From Bacteroidota bacterium (GTDB taxonomy: Bacteria; Bacteroidota; Bacteroidia; JABDFU01): DNA of 40,228 nucleotides. Each line of letters begins with the position of its first letter. Position 1 is the first letter of the stretch. The DNA is taken from positions 1 to 40,228 of the forward strand of contig JABDFG010000016.1 in the NCBI GenBank assembly GCA_013286655.1. Reading direction: 5' to 3'. Under the pieces are notes generated by a model that was not told the DNA's origin, did not search any database, and saw nothing but the letters and a program-made list of their open reading frames with translations. This document shows positions 9,444-16,360 of the stretch, in pieces. The position numbers were made by a program, and so were the translations under genes.

Positions 9444-9516
9444 AATCGTCATAAAAAAGAATGGTTTTTCAGGAACTGCCGAATGGGATGAAATGGGCGG
9501 AAAGTTTAGAAATTAA
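9430..9516 (+). CDS. Possible 28-residue small protein overlapping the KAP gene end
   Basis: ATG 9430 opens a 28-codon frame overlapping the last 14 bases of the KAP gene in another frame and ending at TAA 9514-9516. An AAGGAGAAA stretch (9419-9427) lies directly upstream, partly overlapping where a ribosome binding site would sit. The peptide starts hydrophobic/basic (MLVLKIVIKKNGF) and ends acidic/polar. It has no recognisable family. The coupled position suggests a real small gene, or the remnant of a longer one. It may equally be chance. Confidence 0.25.
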   Translation: MLVLKIVIKKNGFSGTAEWDEMGGKFRN

Positions 9517-9544
9517 TTAGTTCCAATAAAATAAACCAATTCAA

Positions 9545-10047
9545 ATGACGAAAAAACAAACTTACAAGAGCATAACGATTCCGATAAATAAGTTAGCAAG
9601 CGAAGTCAATTCCTGTCTGGATAAAAAGGAAGAATTAAAATACCTTCAAAATATTACCTTGCTTTACAGCTTTCAGGAGAATATTTTAAAATGGTTAGTC
9701 TTTAACAAACTTTTATGGGACAAAGCAGGTCAAAAGGACGGTTCATTAGACCAAGCCCAAATGAAGGCTATCGGTGATTATTGCAAACAATTGAATTTAT
9801 ATCAAGTTCAAAAATTAGCCTATTCTATAAGTTTAATTGATTGGAAACTTTTAAACAAGCTGAATGCCATAAGGAAAAATAGAAATAGCATGTTACACGA
9901 CCTCTGGTTATTTGAGCATCGTAATAATTATAAATACTCCGCATTGAATTGGAAAATCTTGCAAGGGTTAGTAATGAACTTGTTGGCATTTTCAATGATT
10001 TGACGGAGGAAATCGGAGTAGATGAAGTTTACGAAATAATGTTGTAG
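9545..10047 (+). pseudogene. HEPN-domain protein gene with a frameshift
   Basis: The first frame gives MTKKQTYKSI... and contains R113-NSML-H118 (in AIRKNRNSMLHDLW), the R-x4-H motif of HEPN ribonuclease-type domains. It then ends at TGA 10001-10003. A second frame, open from 9934, continues naturally with LRIELENLARVSNELVGIFND and ends at TAG 10045-10047, the sort of C-terminal helix expected after the HEPN motif. The distance 9545-10047 is not a multiple of three. A single indel at about 9932-9938 therefore explains both halves. In the shifted form the protein loses its last helix. HEPN proteins often act as toxins or RNA-cleaving effectors in defence loci. It may be a true pseudogene, a phase-variable state or a sequencing error; the motif itself is intact. 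Confidence 0.65.
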
Positions 10048-10102
10048 TTTTCCATTTGACCACTTCATAAGTCTGATTGAAAATAGTGAGGAATTTAATA
10101 AA

Positions 10103-10363
10103 ATGATGCAATCAGATACAGAAGAAGCAAGGAAAAAGATATCCTTCAAAAGCATACGCAAAATATTCACTTCCAGAGCGAAAAATGTTTACCCAGACCT
10201 TGCATACATATTGACCGACCACACCAGCGGGTCTGTTTTGGACAAAAATTATCATGACCCCAAGGAATTTTTCGCCAGAGTTGAGAAGGAGTTTTCTGTG
10301 CTGGGATATGATTTCCAACAAATGAGACGCTTGGAAGAGGCAGAAATTGAGAAAAAGGGGTAA
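10103..10363 (+). CDS. Small unknown protein with a YILTDH-x-x-GSxLDKxY tail motif
   Basis: The 86-residue protein has no named family that I recognise. It starts with a basic helix (EEARKKISFKSIRKIF). It continues with LAYILTDHTSGSVLDKNYHD and then EFFARVEKEFSVLGYDFQQM. The same tail recurs in the broken gene at 16785-17229 (YILTDHMTGSTLDKHY, then EFLELVEKEFKVLDYDFTQI). The motif is therefore a conserved module present in two different islands here. There is no signal peptide or membrane segment. It lies 14 bp upstream of the EF-Tu-like membrane protein and probably shares its transcript. The ATG at 10103 is followed by a second ATG at 10106, and either may be used. Confidence 0.6.
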   Translation: MMQSDTEEARKKISFKSIRKIFTSRAKNVYPDLAYILTDHTSGSVLDKNYHDPKEFFARVEKEFSVLGYDFQQMRRLEEAEIEKKG

Positions 10364-10377
10364 TTTAGCCTTGCCCT

Positions 10378-11151
10378 ATGCTTGAAAGCAGACCGACTGA
10401 CTTTATTGCGGTTTTAAAATACAGAACCTCCGAAGAAGGTGGAAGAAAAACTCCCGCCAACTCTGGGTATATGCCACAGATTAAATTCCCATTTACTGAA
10501 ACACAAACAGGCGGACATCAGACCTTTGTAGGTAAAGATTTGGTTCAGCCTGGCGAAACGATTGAAGCGGAAATTAAACTTCTTTTTGTAGAACATTTTG
10601 AAAATACTTTGGTTGAAGGACAGGAATTTGAAATCAGAGAAGGTACAACTGTAATGGGAACGGGAAAAATAAAACAAATCCTGAATGAAAAATTAATAAA
10701 AGCCAACAATACTTCCGAAAATGAAATTATTGATTTGGATGAACCTGTTGATTTTAATAAAGACAGGAAGGAGGAGCCACTTGTTCATTCGGAACAGAAA
10801 CAATGGTGGGAAAGCCGAAGGAGAAAATATAATAAAGCCCTGGTATTGGCGGGAATAACTGCTTTTATCTTATACGCTATTCTCGGAGAATTCCTGCTGA
10901 TGCCATACGTTCATAATTATGAGATTACATTATTTACGATTTTCTTTCAAGGCGTTGGCTATCTGATAATGATGGGGATTGCCAATGTCTTCTATGGTTT
11001 GGGCTCATTCGTAGATAAGCATTTTAATAAAGGGAATAGTGAGCAGTTCAGAACACGACTGTACAATTTCGGATTTTGGTTTTCAGTTGCTTTGCCGTTC
11101 TTAATTCCAACCTTGGTAGTGGTTGAATATTTTGTGCTTTACAGGAAATAA
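10378..11151 (+). CDS. Fusion of an EF-Tu domain-III-like barrel with three membrane helices
   Basis: Residues 8-102 read like the C-terminal beta-barrel of elongation factor Tu. The markers are DFIAVLKYRTSEEGGRKTP, SGYMPQIKFPF, VQPGETIEAEIKL, GQEFEIREGT and VMGTGKIKQIL. In EF-Tu the equivalent positions carry EGGRHTP, GYRPQF, PGD and FAIREG. No GTPase domain is present. After an acidic linker and a WWESRRRK patch come three predicted membrane helices (about 154-174, 182-208, 231-254). This places the barrel on the cytoplasmic face if the positive patch stays inside. Function is unknown. Isolated EF-Tu-like barrels exist in Bacteroidetes annotation, but the membrane fusion is unusual. It is followed after 10 bp by a run of exported-protein genes. 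It could be a decoy for agents that attack EF-Tu or an anchoring adaptor; both are speculation. Confidence 0.7.
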   Translation: MLESRPTDFIAVLKYRTSEEGGRKTPANSGYMPQIKFPFTETQTGGHQTFVGKDLVQPGETIEAEIKLLFVEHFENTLVEGQEFEIREGTTVMGTGKIKQILNEKLIKANNTSENEIIDLDEPVDFNKDRKEEPLVHSEQKQWWESRRRKYNKALVLAGITAFILYAILGEFLLMPYVHNYEITLFTIFFQGVGYLIMMGIANVFYGLGSFVDKHFNKGNSEQFRTRLYNFGFWFSVALPFLIPTLVVVEYFVLYRK

Positions 11152-11161
11152 CTATTTCAGA

Positions 11162-11896
11162 ATGCCGAACCATTTAAAAGTCATATCAATTATTGCCATC
11201 ATTGGGATTAGCTTTGTTTCCTGCCTTTATGAGCCCTTTCACCAAGAAAAAATTGATATTTCAAATATCAAAAGCATTATTATTCGGAAAAATCCTAAAC
11301 CCTATGATTCAACAAAATATGTACCCAAAGTATTAAATAGAAAGGATGGACAATTTTTTGTTGAAAAATGGAATAATTCAAGAAAGCCAGAACAGTATAA
11401 ATTTTACCCATCATACATTATTGATGTTTATTTTAAAAATGACACTTCCAGAACATTCAGCACAGGTGGAAACTTTATTACGGAAAATGGTGACTGGTCT
11501 TTTGATTTTAATGATGACTCCCTTTTTAACAGGCTTTATTCAGAAGGTGACATGATTAATGAAGACCATTTGGAATTATATTCTAACCATCCTCCCCCTC
11601 CTCCTTATGAAACCGTTATTTACAATGCGGTACTTAATTTGCCCGAAATGAAAGCGTATTTCCATAGAATAGATTCTATCTTTAAGGATACAATTCATGG
11701 TGGAGCTATAATAAATTCAACGCCTACGGAAAAGCAACCATATTATATTGTTCAGGTTGGAGAAAGCAGACCAGAACGATTTATGACGGAATATCAATTT
11801 TATGTTTATCCGAAGAAGGGAATGGAGGTCAGATTCTGTGACGTTATTAACGATACTGCAATTAGCCTTTCAGATTGGCGGGGAAAGAAAAAATGA
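11162..11896 (+). CDS. Unknown lipoprotein
   Basis: The frame is open from 11123. The ATG at 11162 is preferred because it gives a proper lipoprotein signal: MPNHLKVISIIAIIGISF followed by lipobox VSC. The mature part (about 225 residues) starts with a DISNIKSIIIRKNP beta-strand region and includes YIIDVYFKNDTSRTFS and a run of five prolines. I recognise no domain. It is probably anchored in the inner or outer membrane facing the periplasm. Its TGA overlaps the ATG of the next gene (ATGA), so it is translationally coupled to the following exported proteins. Confidence 0.75.
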   Translation: MPNHLKVISIIAIIGISFVSCLYEPFHQEKIDISNIKSIIIRKNPKPYDSTKYVPKVLNRKDGQFFVEKWNNSRKPEQYKFYPSYIIDVYFKNDTSRTFSTGGNFITENGDWSFDFNDDSLFNRLYSEGDMINEDHLELYSNHPPPPPYETVIYNAVLNLPEMKAYFHRIDSIFKDTIHGGAIINSTPTEKQPYYIVQVGESRPERFMTEYQFYVYPKKGMEVRFCDVINDTAISLSDWRGKKK

Positions 11897-12567
11897 TTTC
11901 CAAATACCTCAAATACTTGCCTTTATTTCTCCTGTGCCTGAAAGTGTATGGGCAGAACACTCCGAAAACAGACAGGACTTTCTACGATGACAAATTCATT
12001 CATATTGATTCCATTGTAAAATCAGAATATGACAAGATTCCTGCGAGTGACCAACTATTTGATATTGATACAACGAAAAGAATAAAAGCCAGGCACGACA
12101 GTTTAACTTTCCCAATTGAAAATGGGAGCACAGTCATTTTAATTAATGATTTAATCTCCGACTTTTCATTGCAAAACAATTCTTTTATCGGACAGTATAA
12201 ATCGCTTCCATACTATATTGTTGAAACGGCTTATTGGGAAATAGAGGAATTTCGTTTAATAAACAAGAATAACGGCAGGCAATATGTAACCTATCTATAT
12301 CCGTTGCTTTCTCCTGCCAAGAAGTTGCTGATTGGCTCCAATCCTACACTGGGACAACCCGACCTTGGATTAAACGGCATCCAGTTATTTGAAATCAACA
12401 AAAATGAATTGAAAACCATTTTCCAGATTGAACTTGAAAAGTTTCAGATTGATGAAATGCGATGGATTTCTGAAAGCAAAGTCGCTGTGAAGATTGGTTT
12501 TATGAAACCGCAGGTTGGTATTATGAAACCAGGCGAGAAATATGGAATTTTAACAATCAAGAAATGA
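11893..12567 (+). CDS. Unknown exported protein
   Basis: The ATG at 11893 overlaps the preceding stop (ATGA) and opens a signal peptide MISKYLKYLPLFLLCLKVYG before QNTPKTD. A start 18 bp upstream (11875) would add a charged MAGKEK and is less likely. The mature protein, about 204 residues, has alternating strand-like segments such as GSTVILINDLISDF and YYIVETAYWEIEEFRLI, with repeated GFMKPQVGIMKPGEKYGIL at the C-terminus. No family is recognised. It is coupled at both ends to neighbouring lipoprotein genes. A very similar signal peptide (MPIKYLKYLLILVSLNCWGQ) is used by the protein at 18975, which hints at shared ancestry of the exported proteins in the two islands. Confidence 0.75.
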   Translation: MISKYLKYLPLFLLCLKVYGQNTPKTDRTFYDDKFIHIDSIVKSEYDKIPASDQLFDIDTTKRIKARHDSLTFPIENGSTVILINDLISDFSLQNNSFIGQYKSLPYYIVETAYWEIEEFRLINKNNGRQYVTYLYPLLSPAKKLLIGSNPTLGQPDLGLNGIQLFEINKNELKTIFQIELEKFQIDEMRWISESKVAVKIGFMKPQVGIMKPGEKYGILTIKK

Positions 12568-13031
12568 AACTCCCGAATCTATCCATAGCTTTTGCCTTTG
12601 TAGTGATTGGAGGTGTTGGAATTGTGGGATGTCAAGGACAAATTAAATCCGATACCATAAAAACAAATAAAAACACAGCGGAAATGTTTAAATCCAAAGT
12701 AATAGTTATTCTTTCCAAACCGTTGGACAAGGATTCGTATGCAATTAATATTCAGGACTACGTTGAAAACGGCAAGTCATTCATTCCCGTATTTACAACC
12801 AAGGAAAAGTTCACAGAATCAACAAACGGTGCTGATTTGGGAAAGCCTACAATTGAAATTGATGGAATACTTCTATTGTCAATGATGAAAGGAAGTAAAA
12901 CTTTAAGGGTTAATCCACGTTTGGTAGATGAACAAAATTTAAAAGCTTCTGAACTAATGTCCCAGTACAAGACTGAAATAGAACAATTGAATGCGAAGTT
13001 AAATAAAGCTAAAAATGATTTGAATAAATGA
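12564..13031 (+). CDS. Small unknown lipoprotein with C-terminal coiled coil
   Basis: The 155-residue protein has a lipoprotein signal (FAFVVIGGVGIVG then C23). The middle contains FKSKVIVILSKPLDKDSYAI and PTIEIDGILLLSMMKGSKTL. The C-terminus is a likely coiled coil (ASELMSQYKTEIEQLNAKLN). I recognise no family. The ATG overlaps the previous stop and its own stop overlaps the next ATG by 4 bp, so it sits in the middle of a coupled block. Confidence 0.72.
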   Translation: MKLPNLSIAFAFVVIGGVGIVGCQGQIKSDTIKTNKNTAEMFKSKVIVILSKPLDKDSYAINIQDYVENGKSFIPVFTTKEKFTESTNGADLGKPTIEIDGILLLSMMKGSKTLRVNPRLVDEQNLKASELMSQYKTEIEQLNAKLNKAKNDLNK

Positions 13032-13579
13032 AATCTATCCCCATACAATTCTGCTTGTACTTCCTGTTGCTTATCTCATTGAGTTGTCTTGCCCAAGACA
13101 GCCTGTTCAAATCAAAGGCACGCCAGGATGCCCAAACCTTATCCATGAGCCTTTATCAAAACACTACTCAAAATTCAAAGGACACTACCTATACAATATT
13201 TAAAAATTCAACCATAAACATTGGAAATAGTGCTTCAATTATTGAGGGGAAATCAAACGTTTTCAAATATTATCATCAATCGCCGAATTTTCAACAAACA
13301 ATGCAGATTGATGGTGGTTCTGCAATGACATTTTTATTTGAAATAGCCGTTTTAAGGGATAGTTTTGTCATAAAGGATTCTGACCTGATTAAGGCAAATA
13401 CCGTTTATTCTTTGCACTGTCGCTGTCCGCCGAACGTGCATGAGATTTCCAAAGGAACTATTACAGGGAATAAGCTTTCAAATGGAGACTGGAATGTTGA
13501 AATAAATGTTGTCAGCGTTTCAAAACAGCAAGAATATCCTGTTCATGTTGTTGGAATATTTAAATACAACCGACAATAG
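13028..13579 (+). CDS. Unknown exported protein
   Basis: The 183-residue protein has a clear signal peptide (IQFCLYFLLLISLSCLAQ). The mature part shows short beta-strand stretches, TYTIFKNSTINIGNSASIIE, AMTFLFEIAVLRDSFVI and NWNVEINVVSVSKQQEYP, with a CRC pair (LHCRCPP). There is no recognised family. It overlaps the preceding lipoprotein by 4 bp and is separated by 1 bp from the transglutaminase-like gene. Confidence 0.72.
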   Translation: MKSIPIQFCLYFLLLISLSCLAQDSLFKSKARQDAQTLSMSLYQNTTQNSKDTTYTIFKNSTINIGNSASIIEGKSNVFKYYHQSPNFQQTMQIDGGSAMTFLFEIAVLRDSFVIKDSDLIKANTVYSLHCRCPPNVHEISKGTITGNKLSNGDWNVEINVVSVSKQQEYPVHVVGIFKYNRQ

Positions 13580-13580
13580 A

Positions 13581-14771
13581 ATGAAAAGCAAATGTCTGAC
13601 ATACTTCCTGCTTTTATTTTGTCTTGGAGGGTTTGGGCAAAAGACAACACCCAAAGCCGTAAATCCTTATGCTTCAATTGACAAGAAGGCGTTGCAGATT
13701 CCAGATTCTTTAACCAAAACTACTGATGGAATTGCCAGTTATATAAATTCAACATTCAGCAATGAGAATGATAAGGCAAGAGCAATATTTATATGGGTTG
13801 CTACAAATATTCAGTATGATTATGAAAACATGTTCGCAATTAATTTCTATGAAAAGAAGGAGGAAAAAATTTCAAAACCATTGAAAACCAGAAAAGGCAT
13901 TTGTGAAAACTATGCCTATTTGTTCAATGACATTTGTTTAAAGTCTGGGATAAAATCCTTTGTAATAGAGGGATATACAAAGCAGAACGGGTTTACTGAT
14001 TATATTCCTCATGCCTGGTGCTCCGCTCGGATTGATTCAACATATTTTATTTTTGACCCAACATGGGGTTCAGGTGGTGTAATTAATGGAAAGTTTGTCA
14101 AACAAATCAACAATTACTATTTCAAAGCCCTGCCCTCTTCAATAATAAAATCTCACATGCCATTTGATTATCTCTGGCAGTTTTTAAATTATCCAATTAC
14201 AAATCAGGAATTCTATGATGGAAAAGTTCAGCAGAACAAATCTAAACCATTTTTCAATTATCTTGATTCCATTAAGGAATATGAAAAGTTATCCAAAATT
14301 GAGCAACTGATAGCATCCGCTGGCAGAACGGAACGAAACGGTGTTAAGAATTCCATGATATTTGACCGATTAGCTCACATCAAAATGGAAATTGCACATT
14401 ATAATCAGGAAAGAACGGTCAATAGTTATAATTCTGCGGTTTCTGAATACAATGATGGCATCAATCTGTTAAATGATTTCATTCAGTATAGGAACAAGCA
14501 ATTCAACCCAGCAAAAACTGATAAGGAGCTTCAAGAAATGGTGGATTCCCCTTATCTTAAATTGAGTGAAGCAAAATCAAAGTTGAATGAAATTAAAGGC
14601 GATACAGCCAATGTGACCATGAGCCTTACCTCAATTAATAAATCCATTGATGATGCGATTATCCATGTGAATGAACAGAAGGATTTTGTTAAGCAGTATT
14701 TGAGCAAGGGGAAACTGGGAAGGAAAACAATGTTCACAAAATATACATGGTTCGGAATTCCGTTGAATTGA
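13581..14771 (+). CDS. Exported transglutaminase-like protein
   Basis: The ATG at 13581 gives a signal peptide (MKSKCLTYFLLLFCLGGFGQ); a longer frame starting at 13506 would lie inside the preceding gene and bury the signal. The 396-residue protein has a transglutaminase-like papain-fold core. RAIFIWVATNIQYDY leads in, the nucleophile is C108 in RKGICENYAYLF, the His is H144 in PHAWCSARI, and the acid is D159 in FIFDPTWG. Such periplasmic domains act as cysteine peptidases or cross-linkers. The C-terminal 180 residues are helical. It is the last gene of the rightward block. Its 3' end faces the toxin gene at 14787, 15 bp away. Confidence 0.8.
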   Translation: MKSKCLTYFLLLFCLGGFGQKTTPKAVNPYASIDKKALQIPDSLTKTTDGIASYINSTFSNENDKARAIFIWVATNIQYDYENMFAINFYEKKEEKISKPLKTRKGICENYAYLFNDICLKSGIKSFVIEGYTKQNGFTDYIPHAWCSARIDSTYFIFDPTWGSGGVINGKFVKQINNYYFKALPSSIIKSHMPFDYLWQFLNYPITNQEFYDGKVQQNKSKPFFNYLDSIKEYEKLSKIEQLIASAGRTERNGVKNSMIFDRLAHIKMEIAHYNQERTVNSYNSAVSEYNDGINLLNDFIQYRNKQFNPAKTDKELQEMVDSPYLKLSEAKSKLNEIKGDTANVTMSLTSINKSIDDAIIHVNEQKDFVKQYLSKGKLGRKTMFTKYTWFGIPLN

Positions 14772-14786
14772 AATCCGCAGGGTAGA

Positions 14787-15077
14787 CTACAACTTCAACT
14801 TTTTAGGATTTTTCTTGCCAGCCCAGATGGACAAAACATCCACCGTTGCATCCTCCTTGATTAAGTAAAATATTGTATTGTGCTTGTCAATCACGTATTT
14901 GTGGATATTCTTTTTTGCAATCAGGAATGTTGCTGGATTACTTTTAAGATGACCAATTGCCTTTTCAAATTTCAAAACGAATTTGTCAATTTCCCTCGCT
15001 GTCCATTTTTCTGACAAATGTTTAATGATGGCAAAGTATTCCTGCTTTGCCCTTGCCGTAATATTAACCTTTGTCAA
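14787..15077 (-). CDS. RelE/ParE-type toxin
   Basis: The 96-residue protein has the ParE/RelE fold signature. A helical N-terminus (ITARAKQEYFAIIKHLSEKW) leads to a second helix (DKFVLKFEKAIGHLKSNPATF), then strands KYVIDKHNTIFYLIKEDATVDVLSIWAGKKNPKKL. Toxins of this family inhibit gyrase or cleave mRNA on the ribosome; which applies here cannot be told. It lies 6 bp behind the antitoxin gene, the normal order for this class. Confidence 0.88.
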   Translation of the reverse strand: MTKVNITARAKQEYFAIIKHLSEKWTAREIDKFVLKFEKAIGHLKSNPATFLIAKKNIHKYVIDKHNTIFYLIKEDATVDVLSIWAGKKNPKKLKL

Positions 15078-15083
15078 GAAATT

Positions 15084-15329
15084 CTATTTTTTGTAAATCG
15101 CTCTTCCCTCGGCGAGGACATCTTCAATCGGGAAAACTTCTCCTCTTTTGGACTGTGCTAATCCAATTTCAATAGATTCCTTCTGTTCATCAGAAAGCTC
15201 ATCATACCAATCAACCTCTTTTTTAGAAGTTGCCTTGGATAAGAAAGCAGATACCTGTTTCAGGACGGACACATCATTGGTTTTATCAATGAGGCGAAAA
15301 ATTTGGAGTTTAACTTCTGCGGTACTCAT
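15084..15329 (-). CDS. Antitoxin of the ParE-type pair
   Basis: The 81-residue protein has WYDELSDEQKESIEIGLAQSKRGEVFPIEDVL, the helix-plus-extended segment seen in antitoxins partnered with ParE/RelE toxins. The N-terminal part is helical (LQIFRLIDKTNDVSVLKQVSAFLS). It neutralises the downstream toxin and probably represses the shared promoter just upstream. Confidence 0.85.
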   Translation of the reverse strand: MSTAEVKLQIFRLIDKTNDVSVLKQVSAFLSKATSKKEVDWYDELSDEQKESIEIGLAQSKRGEVFPIEDVLAEGRAIYKK

Positions 15330-15349
15330 ATAGCAATTATTTTGTTACA

Positions 15350-15380
15350 CAAAGGTACGAAATCACCACCTCTTTTTCAA
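15350..15380 (-). promoter_or_regulatory. Promoter of the ParE-type toxin-antitoxin pair
   Basis: On the minus strand TACCTTTG (15357-15350) matches the Bacteroidetes -7 box TAnnTTTG. A TTG at 15380-15378 lies 20 bp upstream as a possible -33 element. The antitoxin ATG begins about 20 bp downstream of the -7 box. Confidence 0.6.
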
Positions 15381-15404
15381 CACGTGCAATCCATTTACCG
15401 TACC

Positions 15405-15549
15405 CGTTGACAACATTGAATTTTCTCAAAATATCCAATTTATGTTCCACTGAACACCCTGATTTCATTGGGCACACAGGGCTTTTTTGTCCAATTGTGT
15501 CAACCACTGTGTTAACAAAACCGAAAATATACCCTTTTTTGCTCAAAAA
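15405..15549 (+). repeat. Diverged island-end repeat, copy 1 (left flank of the first tRNA scar)
   Basis: This stretch aligns without net indels to 16361-16505. Shared blocks include ccaattgtgtcaacc and actgtgttaacaaaac. Each ends exactly where the identical 70-bp tRNA repeat begins, so together they form a 215-bp repeat that marks homologous island ends. No gene is supported inside it. Confidence 0.75.
15496..15516 (+). other. Putative integrase arm-site pair 1
   Basis: TGTGTCAAC (15496-15504) and TGTGTTAAC (15508-15516) are direct 9-mers 12 bp apart, 48 bp left of the shared tRNA core (15564). The same arrangement precedes the other two cores. Assignment as tyrosine-recombinase arm sites is inference. 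Confidence 0.5.
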
Positions 15550-15619
15550 CGCATATCCCCACTGGTCTCAAACACCAGTGAGGTTACACTCATGTCGGTT
15601 CGATTCCGACTTCGGGTAC
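15550..15619 (+). repeat. tRNA-Leu(CAA) 3'-half, attachment-site scar 1
   Basis: The sequence contains the anticodon arm CTGGT-CTCAAAC-ACCAG (anticodon CAA), a long variable arm (tgag...ctca), the T-arm GTCGG-TTCGATT-CCGAC and the acceptor 3' strand TTCGGGTA. In this copy CCA follows. No D-arm or 5' acceptor strand exists upstream, so this is not a functional tRNA. It is identical over 70 bp to 16506-16575 and shares the last 56 bp with 20408-20463. Integrases commonly use tRNA 3' ends as attB, so this marks an island end. Confidence 0.85.
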
Positions 15620-15650
15620 CATCTCGGAGATTCCTTACCAGAGTCACCGA

Positions 15651-15685
15651 AACCAAGCCCCGCAACTGTGGGGCTTGGTTCTTTT
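15651..15685 (+). terminator. Rho-independent terminator after the first tRNA scar
   Basis: The perfect 11-bp stem AACCAAGCCCC (15651-15661) / GGGGCTTGGTT (15670-15680) has an 8-nt loop and is followed by CTTTT. It probably came along with the tRNA gene's native downstream region or insulates the cassette from the left. Confidence 0.8.
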
Positions 15686-15715
15686 AACGCCTTTATTATA
15701 GGCACTTCTGAATAT

Positions 15716-15723
15716 TAGATTTG
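15716..15723 (+). promoter_or_regulatory. -7 box of the ORF6N gene
   Basis: TAGATTTG matches TAnnTTTG and lies 19 bp before the ATG at 15743. No convincing -33 element is seen. Confidence 0.5.
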
Positions 15724-15742
15724 TGAGCGTAAAATCATTCCA

Positions 15743-16294
15743 ATGAGCAAAAAAAACACATTAGCAATTATTCCAGATGAAATAATCATCAATAAGATTT
15801 TCATTATACGAGGACATAAGGTAATGCTGGACAGCGATTTGGCTGAACTGTACGGAGTAGAAACCAAACGCTTAAAGGAGACAGTAAAAAGAAATATAAG
15901 GCGGTTTCCAGAAAAGTACATGTTTGAATTAACGGTAAAGGAGAACGATTCTTTGAGGTCGCAAATTGCGACCTCAAAAGCAGGGCGTGGTGGTGCAAGG
16001 TATTTGCCTATGGTTTTTACGGAACATGGTGTTCTTCAATTATCTAATTATTTGAACAGCGAAAGTGCCATTGAAATTGGTTTCAAAATCATTGATGCCT
16101 TTGTCAGACTTCGGGAAATGATAATGGATAACACCGAATTAAGATTGGCATTTGAGGAAATAAAACGGAAAACAGAAAATAATACCAAGAACATAGAACT
16201 GGTATTTCAATATTTGGATGAACTGCTTCAAAAAATGGAAAAGCCAAAGCCGAGAACAGAAATAGGATACAAAATTTCCAGGAAGAACGGGTAA
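15743..16294 (+). CDS. ORF6N-domain DNA-binding protein
   Basis: The 183-residue protein has the ORF6N domain, a KilA-N-related DNA-binding unit often carried by phages and islands. It shows IIRGHKVMLDSDLAELYGVETKRLKETVKRN, then RRFPEKYMFELT, SLRSQIATSKAGRGGARYLPMVFTEHGVLQLS, and SAIEIGFKIIDAFVRLRE. The C-terminus is a coiled coil (FEEIKRKTENNTKNIELVFQ). It is the only gene of the small cassette between tRNA scars 1 and 2. The codons for RSQIATS form a 27-bp palindrome, and the same palindrome recurs 3 bp after the stop codon, which may be a binding site. The target is unknown. Confidence 0.88.
   Translation: MSKKNTLAIIPDEIIINKIFIIRGHKVMLDSDLAELYGVETKRLKETVKRNIRRFPEKYMFELTVKENDSLRSQIATSKAGRGGARYLPMVFTEHGVLQLSNYLNSESAIEIGFKIIDAFVRLREMIMDNTELRLAFEEIKRKTENNTKNIELVFQYLDELLQKMEKPKPRTEIGYKISRKNG
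15952..15978 (+). repeat. 27-bp perfect palindrome inside the ORF6N gene
   Basis: TTTGAGGTCGCAA, one central A, then TTGCGACCTCAAA. It encodes part of LRSQIATSK, a conserved ORF6N segment. It is identical to 16298-16324. Confidence 0.85.
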
Positions 16295-16297
16295 ATG

Positions 16298-16324
16298 TTT
16301 GAGGTCGCAAATTGCGACCTCAAA
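16298..16324 (+). repeat. Second copy of the 27-bp palindrome, just after the ORF6N stop
   Basis: The same 13-bp arms and central A as 15952-15978, starting 3 bp after TAA 16292-16294. It is non-coding here. It could end the transcript as a hairpin (no U-run follows) or be an operator for the ORF6N protein; the latter is inference. Confidence 0.8.
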
Positions 16325-16360
16325 GAAATCCTTCCTGTTTTCAAGAATTTACGCCACACC

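Noticed and set aside
11123-11161. ATG 11123 as start of the lipoprotein gene
   Set aside because: It would place 13 residues before a perfect lipoprotein signal and overlap the preceding gene.
15337-15546. Minus-strand reading frame of 69 codons between the antitoxin and the ORF6N gene
   Set aside because: The homologous stretch 16361-16505 does not keep this frame open, and the DNA is explained as an island-end repeat.
15541-15620. A complete functional tRNA-Leu gene at the repeats
   Set aside because: Only the anticodon arm, variable arm, T-arm and acceptor 3' strand are present. No D-arm or matching 5' acceptor strand (TACCCGAA) is found upstream of any of the three copies.
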